From the NCBI GenBank assembly GCA_947589215.1, contig CANQCL010000006.1, forward strand, positions 1 to 64,000: a DNA stretch of 64,000 nucleotides. The letters run 5' to 3'. This document shows positions 46,038 to 54,475 of the stretch, one piece after another. The stretch comes from an uncultured Clostridia bacterium (GTDB taxonomy: Bacteria > Bacillota > Clostridia > Oscillospirales > Ruminococcaceae). How positions within the stretch are numbered: position 1 is the stretch's first letter; the number at the start of each line of letters is the position of its first letter. The position numbers and the translations under genes are program-made. The notes below the pieces were generated by a model that saw only the letters and a list, made by a program, of their open reading frames with translations, was not told the DNA's origin and made no database searches.

Positions 46038-47483
46038 TTATTCGATATTCAGCGTAAGCTGATTGTTATTTATCTTTGATTCAAACTTATCCTTAGGCAT
46101 TTCTTTCGGAACCTCTATAGGATACTTCTCGTTAAAGCAGCCAACGCAGAAATCACAGTGGGAAATCCCTGCAAGTTTTTTGACGTTTTCAACACTGAGA
46201 TAGCCCAAACTGTCTGCGCCAATGCTTTCACAAATTTCATCAATCGATTTTTTCTGACAGGCTATAAGATTTTCCTTGCTGTCTATATCTGTGCCGAAAT
46301 AGCAGGGAGCTATAAACGGAGGGCAGGAAACTCTCACATGAACCTCTTTAGCACCGGCGTCTCTGAGAAGGTTTACTATTCTTCTCATAGTAGTACCTCT
46401 TACAATGCTGTCATCGATCATAACAACACGCTTGTCTTTTACTGTGTTTGAGATGACGTTCAGCTTTATTTTAACAGAGTTTGTTCTCTCAAGCTGAGTA
46501 GGCTGAATAAATGTTCTGCCAATATATCTGTTTTTGATGAATCCCACGCCGTAGGGAATACCGCTTGCGTTTGCAAAGCCAAGAGCGGCGTCTATTCCCG
46601 AATCGGGGACTCCTATAACAACATCAGCATCGCAGGGATGCTCCTGCCAGAGGAATTTTCCCGCACGAAGTCTTGCCTTGTGAACGCTTGAACCTTCTAT
46701 AACCGAGTCAGGTCTTGCGAAGTAAACGTATTCAAACACACAGATAGTACCTTTGTTTCCGCAGTGTGTCTCAATGCTTCTCATACCGTTTTTGTCAATG
46801 ACAACTATTTCGCCGGGTTTTATGTCACGAATAAATTTAGCGCCCATACTTTCAAAAGCGCATGATTCAGATGAAACCACATAGCCGTTTGAAGTTTTGC
46901 CCAGACACAGCGGACGAAAGCCGTTAGGGTCACGAGCCGCAATCAGCTTAGTAGGGGACATAACTAAAATCGAGTACGCACCCTTTATTTTATTCATTGC
47001 TTTTTCAACTGATTCCTCAATAGAACCGCAGACAAGACGCTGTTCGGTTATCGCATATGATATGACTTCGGTATCATTAGTGTTGTGAAAGATCGCACCT
47101 TTTAATTCGTACTCCTGCCTTAGCTGAGAAGCGTTTACAAGGTTTCCGTTATGTGCTATAGACATTGGACCTTTAATATGTCGAACAACCAACGGCTGTG
47201 CATTTGAGCGGTTTGAATTTCCCGTTGTAGAATATCTTACATGCCCGATAGCTATCTGACCGTTTCCCAGTTTTGATAAAGTTTCCTGATTAAAAACCTC
47301 GTGAACAAGACCTAAGTCTCTGTGATAGTGGAATAGCCCGTCGTCGTTTACAACTATACCGCAGCTTTCCTGTCCTCTGTGCTGAAGGGCATACAGACCT
47401 ATATATACAGATGACGCTACGTCGGTTGTTTCGTTAGAGTAAATGCCGAAAACACCGCACTCCTCGTGCAAGCCTTTTTTCAA
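46038..47483 (-). CDS. purF: Amidophosphoribosyltransferase
   Basis: First committed step of purine synthesis. A 481-residue protein of the Bacillus type: a short propeptide ending before Cys9 in EECGVFGIYS, a glutaminase domain (GHVRYSTTG, AHNGNLVN), the PRPP-binding VVMIDDSIVRGTTMR, and cysteines for a 4Fe-4S cluster (CPPFIAPCYFG and CDFCVGCF). The start is TTG 47483 with GGAAGGA about 10 bases away. Confidence 0.95.
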   Translation of the reverse strand: MKKGLHEECGVFGIYSNETTDVASSVYIGLYALQHRGQESCGIVVNDDGLFHYHRDLGLVHEVFNQETLSKLGNGQIAIGHVRYSTTGNSNRSNAQPLVVRHIKGPMSIAHNGNLVNASQLRQEYELKGAIFHNTNDTEVISYAITEQRLVCGSIEESVEKAMNKIKGAYSILVMSPTKLIAARDPNGFRPLCLGKTSNGYVVSSESCAFESMGAKFIRDIKPGEIVVIDKNGMRSIETHCGNKGTICVFEYVYFARPDSVIEGSSVHKARLRAGKFLWQEHPCDADVVIGVPDSGIDAALGFANASGIPYGVGFIKNRYIGRTFIQPTQLERTNSVKIKLNVISNTVKDKRVVMIDDSIVRGTTMRRIVNLLRDAGAKEVHVRVSCPPFIAPCYFGTDIDSKENLIACQKKSIDEICESIGADSLGYLSVENVKKLAGISHCDFCVGCFNEKYPIEVPKEMPKDKFESKINNNQLTLNIE

Positions 47484-47500
47484 GTATTATCATTCCTTCC

Positions 47501-47645
47501 TCAGCTGGCGAGCCGCCAGTGGTTCTTCCGACTATTAGATGCAAGAATCAAAAAGCAAGATGCAAGATCTTAGTATTTTACTTGCTGTTAAAATTATAGT
47601 TTCTAACTTCTTACTTCTAATCTCTAGCCTCTAGCTTCTAGCCGT
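47501..47645. repeat. GC-rich palindrome and heptad repeats between purC and purF
   Basis: GGCGAGCCGCCAGTGGTTC is followed by GCAAGAATCAAAAAGCAAG and GATGCAAGATC, then the inverted-looking CTTACTTCTAATCTCTAGCC and TCTAGCTTCTAG. The last units are within the 3' end of purC. Confidence 0.7.
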
Positions 47646-48343
47646 CTCATAATTTCCTGATAAGCGTCCTCTACGCCGCCCATATCTCTGCGGAAGCGGT
47701 CTTTATCCAGCTTTTCGTGGGTTTTAGAGTCCCAAAAACGGCAGGTATCAGGTGAAATTTCGTCAGCGAGAATGATCTCGTTGTGAAATCTGCCGAATTC
47801 TATCTTAAAGTCAATAAGGTCGATATTAAGCTCTTTAAAGAACTTAAGCATAAAATCGTTTACCTTAAACGCATATTTTGTAATTGTTTCAATTTCCTCT
47901 TCGGTTGCCAGGTCAAGACCGAGAGCGTAGTATTTATTTATAAATGGATCGCCCAGATCGTCATTTTTATAGCTGAACTCCAATGTAGGTGTTTTAAGAG
48001 GAGTACCCTCTGCAATACCTAATTTCTTTGAAAAGCTGCCTGCCGCAACATTTCTTACAATAACTTCAAGCGGTACTATCTCAACTTTTTTTACGATGGT
48101 TTCACGGTCGTTTATCTCCTCAACCAAGTGAGTCGGAATACCTTCCTTTTCTAACAGCTTGAACATAAAGTTTGTCATTCTGTTGTTGATAGAGCCTTTG
48201 CCTGCGATAGTTCCTTTCTTTTCACCGTTGAATGCGGTAGCGTCGTCTTTATAGTCAACGATAACGAGGTCAGGATCATTTGTGGCATAGACCTTCTTTG
48301 CCTTTCCTTCATAAAGCTGTTCGCCTTTAATAATGTTTTCCAT
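47624..48343 (-). CDS. purC: SAICAR synthetase
   Basis: Adds aspartate to CAIR. A 239-residue protein with [50 protein letters not shown] and [13 protein letters not shown] 48343 has GGAGGA upstream; a TTG five codons earlier overlaps that site. The C-terminus MRRLEARG is coded by a repeat tract (CTAGAAGCTAGAGGCTAG), so the stop codon itself lies in repeat sequence. Confidence 0.93.
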   Translation of the reverse strand: MENIIKGEQLYEGKAKKVYATNDPDLVIVDYKDDATAFNGEKKGTIAGKGSINNRMTNFMFKLLEKEGIPTHLVEEINDRETIVKKVEIVPLEVIVRNVAAGSFSKKLGIAEGTPLKTPTLEFSYKNDDLGDPFINKYYALGLDLATEEEIETITKYAFKVNDFMLKFFKELNIDLIDFKIEFGRFHNEIILADEISPDTCRFWDSKTHEKLDKDRFRRDMGGVEDAYQEIMRRLEARG

Positions 48344-48381
48344 AGTATCTTCCTCCAATAAATTAATCTGTCTTTTTTAAA

Positions 48382-48876
48382 TTAAAGCTTTGCAACTTCA
48401 TCCTGCAATGCTTCGTCCTTAGCCTTTACGCCATCGACCATTTCTGCCTTTGCTTTTTCCAGCTTGTCCGAAAGGCTGTCGTCTGAAAGAGAGAGCATCT
48501 GAATTGCTAGAAGCGCTGCGTTTTTAGCGCCGTTTACTGCAACGGTTGCAACGGGTATTCCGCTTGGCATCTGAACGGTTGCCAGCAGTGAGTCTAAGCC
48601 GTCGAATGTTGATTTGATAGGTATGCCGATAACGGGCAGAGTAGTGTTGCCTGCCAAAACTCCTGCTAGGTGAGCTGCCATACCGGCTGCCGCAATGATA
48701 ACGCCGAAGCCGTTTTTCTTAGCGTCTTTAGCAAATGAAGCCGCAATCTCGGGTGTTCTGTGAGCGGACATTATGTGCGCTTCGTAAGGTACTCCGTAGG
48801 CTTGAAGCTCTTTTATTGCCTTTGATACGATAGGGAAATCACTGTCGCTTCCCATAATAACTGCAACTTTTTTCAT
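48382..48876 (-). CDS. purE: N5-carboxyaminoimidazole ribonucleotide mutase
   Basis: Rearranges N5-CAIR to CAIR. A 164-residue class I PurE with VAVIMGSDSDFPI, the SAHRTPE motif and AGMAAHLAGVLAG. ATG 48876 has GGAGGT just upstream; the open frame 15 codons longer would reach into the leader. It is the first gene of the pur cluster, behind a terminator and a small Cys-rich frame. No purK is seen here. Confidence 0.95.
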   Translation of the reverse strand: MKKVAVIMGSDSDFPIVSKAIKELQAYGVPYEAHIMSAHRTPEIAASFAKDAKKNGFGVIIAAAGMAAHLAGVLAGNTTLPVIGIPIKSTFDGLDSLLATVQMPSGIPVATVAVNGAKNAALLAIQMLSLSDDSLSDKLEKAKAEMVDGVKAKDEALQDEVAKL

Positions 48877-48905
48877 ATAATACCTCCGTTCAAAAAATTG
48901 ACAGT

Positions 48906-48934
48906 AAAAAAACTGCAACATCTCTGTCGCAGTT
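48906..48934 (-). terminator. Terminator between the small Cys-rich frame and purE
   Basis: On the minus strand AACTGCGACA/TGTTGCAGTT with a 4-base loop is followed by a run of seven T. It starts at the stop codon of the small frame and lies about 30 bases before the purE start, so it may attenuate the pur operon. Confidence 0.8.
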
Positions 48935-49062
48935 TATATTATACTCTTATTTTGCTTTTTTGAGTGCAATGAAGCAAGGCAACATTCTGAGATGCAAGCA
49001 CAAGAACGGTTACCTGAAAAGCTGTATGAAGTATTGTAATGACCGTTTAAAAGAAATGTCAT
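48934..49062 (-). CDS. 42-residue Cys-rich peptide, possible leader peptide of the pur operon
   Basis: The frame has ATG 49062 with TGAGGT 7 bases upstream, and a good promoter (TTGAAA-17-TACAAT) about 40 bases before it. The peptide has a Ser-rich middle and a Cys cluster (SCACISECCLASLHSKK); it has no signal peptide or known domain. Its stop codon abuts a terminator, so translation could affect terminator folding. It may be a leader peptide for attenuation, a short protein with its own transcript, or a chance frame. The order promoter, ribosome binding site, frame, terminator argues against chance. Confidence 0.5.
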   Translation of the reverse strand: MTFLLNGHYNTSYSFSGNRSCACISECCLASLHSKKQNKSII

Positions 49063-49101
49063 ACGCTTTACCTCAATTCAACCAAAACTACTACAATTAG
49101 T

Positions 49102-49130
49102 ATTGTACTCCAATTTCAGATAAATTTCAA
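49102..49130 (-). promoter_or_regulatory. Sigma-A promoter of the pur leader
   Basis: TTGAAA at 49130-49125, 17 bases, TACAAT at 49107-49102. This is the only good promoter I see ahead of purE. Confidence 0.7.
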
Positions 49131-49225
49131 TCCTTTTGCTATAAATTTTATGCTGATATTATTTTAATTTATTGTTAAATCTGCATAGTGTTCTTACATT
49201 TATGCAAAATACTAAGTGAATCAGA

Positions 49226-49444
49226 TCAACTGAAATGATTGTTCATAAATCCCGTTTTTGATGACGGATTGTTTTTTGCAAAGTTTCCTGCGAAGGCTTG
49301 CATCTCGCTTTTTGAGTGTATTTTGTGCGTTTGTTCAAGTACACGTTGTTTCTGTTCCTCTGAAAGAGATACAAAGTAACTCAGCGCCTCCGGATTCTCA
49401 GCAAGTGCAAAAGTAAATCCGATAGGGATGTCCTGCATGTCCAT
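49226..49444 (-). CDS. Small protein of unknown function
   Basis: A 72-residue soluble protein, MDMQDIPIGFTFALAENPEA at the start, then a helical segment with SLSEEQKQRVLEQTHKI and a C-terminus ending FMNNHFS. AAAGGAG lies before ATG 49444. Codon use and ribosome binding site look real. I recognise no family. It lies just upstream of the pur leader on the same strand, with 160 bases between. Confidence 0.6.
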   Translation of the reverse strand: MDMQDIPIGFTFALAENPEALSYFVSLSEEQKQRVLEQTHKIHSKSEMQAFAGNFAKNNPSSKTGFMNNHFS

Positions 49445-49489
49445 ATTTTTTCTCCTTTATTTGTAATGAAGTGCTTACGCTATTAGTAT

Positions 49490-49518
49490 TTGAAAATATC
49501 CTTTGATTATGCTATAAT
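49490..49518 (+). promoter_or_regulatory. Sigma-A promoter of rsmA
   Basis: TTGAAA, 17 bases, TATAAT, about 85 bases before the rsmA start. Confidence 0.75.
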
Positions 49519-49602
49519 GTTATTTGTAAAATTTATAATTAAAATTTACATTTCAATAACGTATAGGAGGAAATCTCCATAACGGAGTTTTTATAAAGAC
49601 AA

Positions 49603-50469
49603 GTGGAAAATCTAACGGATGTAAGCGTAATAAAATCATTGATGAAAAAGCACGGCTTTGAGTTTTCAAAAAGTCTGGGGCAGAACTTTCTTATAAATCC
49701 GAGCGTATGCCCAAAGATTGCCGAGCAGGGAAACGCAAAGAAGGGCTTTGGAGTAATAGAAATCGGAACGGGAATAGGCGTTTTGACAGCCGAGCTTGCC
49801 AAGCGTGCGGAAAAGGTTGTCGCTATTGAGATAGATAAAAGACTTATTCCTATACTTGAAGATACGCTTTCGGAATTTGATAACGTTAAAATAATAAACG
49901 CCGATGTAATGGATACTGATTTATCGAAAATCATTGATAATGAATTTGAGGGCTTAGATGTTGCAGTGTGTGCAAATTTACCTTATTATATTACGTCGCC
50001 TGTAATAATGAAGCTGTTAGAGTCAAGACTGCGGATAAAGTCGGTTACGGTTATGGTTCAAAAAGAGGCTGGTAAACGTCTTTGCGCAGGAATGGGAACA
50101 AGAGATATGGGAGCAGTGACGGTTGCTGTAAACTATTTTTCCAATCCTAAAATTTTATTTGACGTTTCAAGGGGCAGTTTTATGCCGTCCCCGAATGTTG
50201 ACAGCTGTGTAGTTAGATTTGATATAAAAGAAGAAACCCCAAGTGGTGTTAAGGACGAAAAATTCTTTTTTAAGGTTGTAAGAGGAGCGTTCTCACAGCG
50301 CAGAAAGACGCTTGCAAATTCGGTTACTTCGGCTTTGGGTATAGATAAAAGTATTGTACTGCAATCTGTAAAGCAGTCAGGCTTAGCTGTTAATGTTAGA
50401 CCGGAACAGCTCTCAATGGAGGAGCTTATAAACTTTTCCAATATATTAAAAGATATCAGCAAATTGTAA
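49603..50469 (+). CDS. rsmA: 16S rRNA dimethyladenosine transferase RsmA/KsgA
   Basis: Methylates two adenosines at the 3' end of 16S rRNA. A 288-residue protein with FSKSLGQNFLINPSVCPKIA, SAM motif VIEIGTGIGVLTAELAKRA, and ANLPYYITSPVIMKLL. The start is GTG 49603. The nearest ribosome binding sites are far: AGGAGG is 32 bases and GGAG 15 bases upstream. The first can pair with CTCC between them, so access may be controlled by RNA folding. Confidence 0.93.
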   Translation: MENLTDVSVIKSLMKKHGFEFSKSLGQNFLINPSVCPKIAEQGNAKKGFGVIEIGTGIGVLTAELAKRAEKVVAIEIDKRLIPILEDTLSEFDNVKIINADVMDTDLSKIIDNEFEGLDVAVCANLPYYITSPVIMKLLESRLRIKSVTVMVQKEAGKRLCAGMGTRDMGAVTVAVNYFSNPKILFDVSRGSFMPSPNVDSCVVRFDIKEETPSGVKDEKFFFKVVRGAFSQRRKTLANSVTSALGIDKSIVLQSVKQSGLAVNVRPEQLSMEELINFSNILKDISKL

Positions 50470-50839
50470 GAAGTGTACGAAGAAACATTATTATCTGTTA
50501 AAAAATATAGTAAAAAGGCAGATTTTTTTACCTGCTTCTTGACAATAATATTTTTTGTAATAAAATAAATGTCATAGTAATTACTAGTAATTTAATAGGA
50601 TTTGGAGGGATTAATAAATTTTTATGTTAAGTTGGAAATAAAAACACAATTTATGCTGTTTTTATTGACATTCAACACAAATTATGGTATGCTGTTCTAG
50701 ATTAAATAAAAATTAACTTGTGAGAGATTCACAGTTCACAAATATTTCACAGCGATATTATAATAATGTGTATAATTAGACATATTTTTAGATGAATTAA
50801 AAGGTAAAAAAGAATTATAAATCTTAGGAGGTCAATATT
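50470..50839 (+). promoter_or_regulatory. Upstream region of the sulfur/sulfation cluster with a promoter at 50665-50693
   Basis: TTGACA at 50665-50670, 17 bases, TATGCT at 50688-50693, then a 5' leader of about 140 bases. A second weaker -10-like TATAAT is near 50773. There is a five-codon mini-frame with GGAGGG at about 50604-50642. I see no known riboswitch core and no gene in the region. Confidence 0.55.
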
Positions 50840-51844
50840 ATGAAACTAAAAAGAATTTTATCAGCAGCACTGGCTTTTACTTGCGTAATCACTGTCTTTT
50901 CGGGCTGTACTAAGGGTTCAAAAGACGACAAGACGGTCAATGTTGCATTTTTCCCGAACATAACTCACGCTCAGGCAATGGTAATGCAGTCTCAGAAAAC
51001 GTTTGAGAATGCTTTGGGCGAAGACTACAGCGTTAAGTGGACGTCTTTCAATGCAGGACCTGCTGAGGTAGAGGCGCTAAAATCAGAGGATATTGACATA
51101 GGTTATATCGGACCTGTTCCTGCGATAAGCGGTAATGTAAGCACAAACGGAGACGTTAATATAATTGCCGGTGCAACCAACGGCGGACAGGTTCTCATAG
51201 CAAGAGAAGACGCTAATATAAAGGAAGTCAAGGATCTGGCAAATAAAACAGTAGCCATTCCTCAGGCAGGAAACACTCAGCATCTGGCTCTTTTAAAGCT
51301 TCTTTCCGACAACGGTCTAAAGGCGCAGGACAAGGGCGGAAATGTAAATGTTACAGCCGTTAAAAATTCAGAGGTCGAGTCGCTTTTTGATCAGGGTGAG
51401 ATAGACGCAGCACTTGTTCCGGAGCCTTGGGGAACAGTTTTGGAAAACAGCCAAAATATTAAAGCTAAAGTAGTGCTCAATTACGACGAGATATGGCGTC
51501 AGGGGGATTATCCTGTTGCGGTTGTTGTTGTAAGAAAAGAGTTTCAGAAAGAGCACCCTGAGATAGTTGAAAAGTTTTTAAAGGCTCACAAGGACGCAAC
51601 ATTGTATATTCAGCAGAATATTTCAGAGAGCGCAAAGATAGTAAACGAAAAGATAGAGGAGCTTGCAGGTTCTAAAAATGACGATGAGCAGTTTGAAAGC
51701 GCATTCTCAAGAATAGTTTTCACAACCGATGTTTCTAAGGAAGCTGTTGACGAGTATGCAAAAATTAATCTCGACGAGGGATTTATCTCAAAGCTGCCTG
51801 ACGATAAAATCATAGACGACAGTATAATGAAGTCCATTTCATAA
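50840..51844 (+). CDS. ABC transporter substrate-binding lipoprotein (SsuA/TauA type)
   Basis: A 334-residue lipoprotein: signal peptide with lipobox VFSGC, then a type II periplasmic-binding fold. The opening VNVAFFPNITHAQAMV, DIDIGYIGPVPAI and AALVPEPWGT match the NMT1/SsuA/TauA group that binds sulfonates, sulfate esters or taurine. It would feed the ATPase and permease that follow. TTAGGAGG precedes ATG. The true ligand, sulfonate or sulfate, is not visible from sequence; the cysD-cysNC genes downstream suggest sulfate. Confidence 0.85.
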   Translation: MKLKRILSAALAFTCVITVFSGCTKGSKDDKTVNVAFFPNITHAQAMVMQSQKTFENALGEDYSVKWTSFNAGPAEVEALKSEDIDIGYIGPVPAISGNVSTNGDVNIIAGATNGGQVLIAREDANIKEVKDLANKTVAIPQAGNTQHLALLKLLSDNGLKAQDKGGNVNVTAVKNSEVESLFDQGEIDAALVPEPWGTVLENSQNIKAKVVLNYDEIWRQGDYPVAVVVVRKEFQKEHPEIVEKFLKAHKDATLYIQQNISESAKIVNEKIEELAGSKNDDEQFESAFSRIVFTTDVSKEAVDEYAKINLDEGFISKLPDDKIIDDSIMKSIS

Positions 51845-51938
51845 TGAAGTATTATTGCCGAAATATCGGCATCAGTATTAGCCATAAAGCCGACATAAAT
51901 TTATAAGGAGGATTGCTCTTAGGGGCAAAGTCAGAATT

Positions 51939-52712
51939 ATGAGTTTGCATATTGAGGGAATAACAAAGAAGTTTGATAAAAACAGCGATACCAATATACT
52001 TGAGGACATAAACCTAAACATAGAGTCGGGCGAATTTATATGCCTTTTAGGACCTTCGGGCTGCGGAAAGTCAACGCTTCTCAATATAATTGCGGGGCTT
52101 GTTGAACAGGACAGCGGAAAGATAACTCTTGACGGTGAGGAAATCACAAAACCGGGTTCTGACAGGATAATGATGTTTCAAGAGTCCGCCTTGTTCCCGT
52201 GGCTTACAGTTGAGAAGAACGTTCGCTTCGGAATGAAAATAGCAGGGCTTTCTAAAGAGGAGCAGGACAAGAGACTTGAAAAATATCTGAAAATGGTTCA
52301 GCTATATAAGTTCAAAGATTACAATATCCATGAGCTTTCGGGAGGAATGAAACAGCGTGTTGCGCTTGCAAGGGCTCTTTGCTTAGACTGCAAGATACTT
52401 CTTATGGACGAGCCTTTTGCGGCTCTTGACAAGCAGACAATCAATGTTCTGCGTGAGGAGCTTATAAACATATGGCAGCAGACTAAAAAGACCATTATCT
52501 TAGTTACTCACAGCGTTGAGGAGGCTCTCTTTTTCAGCGACAGGATAGTTATGATAGGCTCGCATCCGGGCAAGGTTAAGGATATAATAAAGATCGATAT
52601 ACCGCGTCCAAGACATATAGAATCGGTTGAGTTTATAAACATAAGAAAAAAGCTGCTTGAGGCTTTAAAAGAAGAGGTGGACAAGATTGAAAAAGAAGAG
52701 CACGACAGTTAA
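51939..52712 (+). CDS. ABC transporter ATPase (SsuB/TauB type)
   Basis: A 257-residue ABC ATPase with Walker A GPSGCGKST, Q-loop MFQESALFPWLTV, signature ELSGGMKQRVALARAL and Walker B LLMDEPFAALD. The LFPWLTV stretch is typical of nitrate/sulfonate/taurine importers. The C-terminus overlaps the permease start by 26 bases, so the two are co-translated. Confidence 0.9.
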   Translation: MSLHIEGITKKFDKNSDTNILEDINLNIESGEFICLLGPSGCGKSTLLNIIAGLVEQDSGKITLDGEEITKPGSDRIMMFQESALFPWLTVEKNVRFGMKIAGLSKEEQDKRLEKYLKMVQLYKFKDYNIHELSGGMKQRVALARALCLDCKILLMDEPFAALDKQTINVLREELINIWQQTKKTIILVTHSVEEALFFSDRIVMIGSHPGKVKDIIKIDIPRPRHIESVEFINIRKKLLEALKEEVDKIEKEEHDS

Positions 52713-53502
52713 AAAAATACTAAGCCGAATAGGCTTTATAGTCATTGTAATTGCTCTTTGGGAGCTTGTCTATTTGCTTGGAGTTGAAGTTTTTGGGCTG
52801 TGGAAATCATACACAATACCGTCTCCTCAGGGCGTTTGGGATAGATGTGTGAACTTATTCTCGTTTGACTACACCGGAATGAGCATTTATGCCGCAGTCG
52901 GGGCTAGTATGTTAAGAGCTTTTATTGGTTTTCTGATTTCAATGGTAATAGGAGCAGTGCTGGGCTTTTTAATTTCTAAGTTCAAATATCTTCAAGAGAA
53001 TTTAAAGCCGTTAATTTTAGGAATTCAAACGCTGCCTAGCGTTTGCTGGGTACCGTTTGCAATTCTTTGGTTCGGTCTTGACCAGAGCGCAGTAATATTT
53101 GTAATAGTAGTCGGCTCTGCATTTAGCATAGCGATGGCGGTCGACAATGGAATACAGAACGTAGACCCTCTTTATATAAGAGCGGCAAAGACAATGGGCG
53201 TCAGCCAGAGACAGCTTTACTTCAAGGTGATTATACCTGCAGCGCAGCCGATGCTTATAGCAGGACTTAAAAGCGGATGGTCTTTTGCGTGGAGAGCGCT
53301 TATGGCGGCTGAGATGATGATAAGTATGATAGGCTTAGGACAAATTCTTGATGCGGCAAGAAGTATTGAGAGCGATATTAATAAGGTCACGCTTATAATG
53401 CTTATAATTATCGTAATAGGTACGATAATAGACCGTGTTATATTTACAAACTGGGAAAACGCAGTACGCAGAAGATACGGTCTTGACAGAGATAAGAAAT
53501 AG
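52687..53502 (+). CDS. ABC transporter permease (SsuC/TauC type)
   Basis: A 271-residue membrane protein with about six helices and the BPD_transp_1 coupling loop AAKTMGVSQRQLYFKVIIPAA. It begins with TTG, supported by GAGGTGG about 6 bases upstream inside the ATPase gene. The membrane part of the importer. Confidence 0.88.
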   Translation: MKKKSTTVKKILSRIGFIVIVIALWELVYLLGVEVFGLWKSYTIPSPQGVWDRCVNLFSFDYTGMSIYAAVGASMLRAFIGFLISMVIGAVLGFLISKFKYLQENLKPLILGIQTLPSVCWVPFAILWFGLDQSAVIFVIVVGSAFSIAMAVDNGIQNVDPLYIRAAKTMGVSQRQLYFKVIIPAAQPMLIAGLKSGWSFAWRALMAAEMMISMIGLGQILDAARSIESDINKVTLIMLIIIVIGTIIDRVIFTNWENAVRRRYGLDRDKK

Positions 53503-53571
53503 CTGACTGTGACAATCTATAAGCAAAATGACAGCAGGAATATAAAAGTAAAAAGATAAGGAAATTTAATT

Positions 53572-54474
53572 ATGAGTGAATTTTTACATTTAGATGAGCT
53601 TGAGGCGGAAGCGATTTACATTATGAGAGAGGTTGCGGCAGAATGTGAAAAGCCTGTTATGCTGTATTCAATAGGCAAGGACTCTTCGGTTATGCTGCAT
53701 CTTGCATTAAAGGCTTTTTACCCTGAAAAGCCTCCGTTTCCGTTTTTGCACGTCAATACCACTTGGAAGTTCAAAGAGATGATAGAATTTCGTGACAAAA
53801 CGGCAAAGAAGTACGGTATTGAAATGCTTGAATATATCAACGAGGAGGGTGTTAAGCAGGGTATAAACCCGTTTGATCACGGTTCGTCGTATACTGATAT
53901 AATGAAAACTCAGGCTTTAAAGCAGGCTCTTGATAAGTATGGCTTTACGGCGGCTTTCGGCGGAGGCAGACGTGACGAGGAAAAGTCGAGAGCTAAGGAA
54001 AGATTGTTCTCATTCAGAAATTCCGACCACGCATGGGACCCTAAAAATCAGCGACCTGAGATGTGGAAGCTCTATAACACCGAGATAAACAAGGGCGAGG
54101 AAATTCGAGTGTTTCCGATATCCAACTGGACTGAGAAGGACATTTGGCAGTATATAAAGAGAGAAAATATTGATATAGTTCCTCTGTATTTTGCGGCTGA
54201 GAGAAAGTGCGTTGTAAGAGACGGCAATATAATTTTGGTAGATGACGACCGTATGCGCCTTAAAGAGGGCGAGGAGGTTCAGACTAAAAAGATTCGTTTC
54301 AGAACGCTTGGCTGTTATCCGCTTACAGGCGGTATGGAGAGTAATGCCGAGACACTTGACGAGATTATCGACGAGACTTTAGGAGCAGTTTCTTCCGAGA
54401 GAACCAGCCGTGTTATTGACAACGACGGCGGAGCTGCAAGTATGGAAAAGAGAAAAAGGGAGGGCTATTTCTAA
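53572..54474 (+). CDS. cysD: Sulfate adenylyltransferase subunit 2
   Basis: A 300-residue PP-loop ATP pyrophosphatase that makes APS from sulfate and ATP with CysN. The PP loop is [35 protein letters not shown] and [15 protein letters not shown] are typical. It is followed by cysNC after a one-base gap. GATAAGGA lies upstream of ATG. Confidence 0.95.
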   Translation: MSEFLHLDELEAEAIYIMREVAAECEKPVMLYSIGKDSSVMLHLALKAFYPEKPPFPFLHVNTTWKFKEMIEFRDKTAKKYGIEMLEYINEEGVKQGINPFDHGSSYTDIMKTQALKQALDKYGFTAAFGGGRRDEEKSRAKERLFSFRNSDHAWDPKNQRPEMWKLYNTEINKGEEIRVFPISNWTEKDIWQYIKRENIDIVPLYFAAERKCVVRDGNIILVDDDRMRLKEGEEVQTKKIRFRTLGCYPLTGGMESNAETLDEIIDETLGAVSSERTSRVIDNDGGAASMEKRKREGYF

Positions 54475-54475
54475 A

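Noticed and set aside
48969-49100. Plus-strand frame of 43 codons with three Cys, opposite the pur leader
   Set aside because: It has no ribosome binding site or promoter on that strand. The overlapping minus-strand frame has promoter, ribosome binding site and terminator.
48877-49130. Guanine, PRPP or THF riboswitch ahead of purE
   Set aside because: I looked for conserved cores and found none; the region fits a short translated frame plus terminator better.
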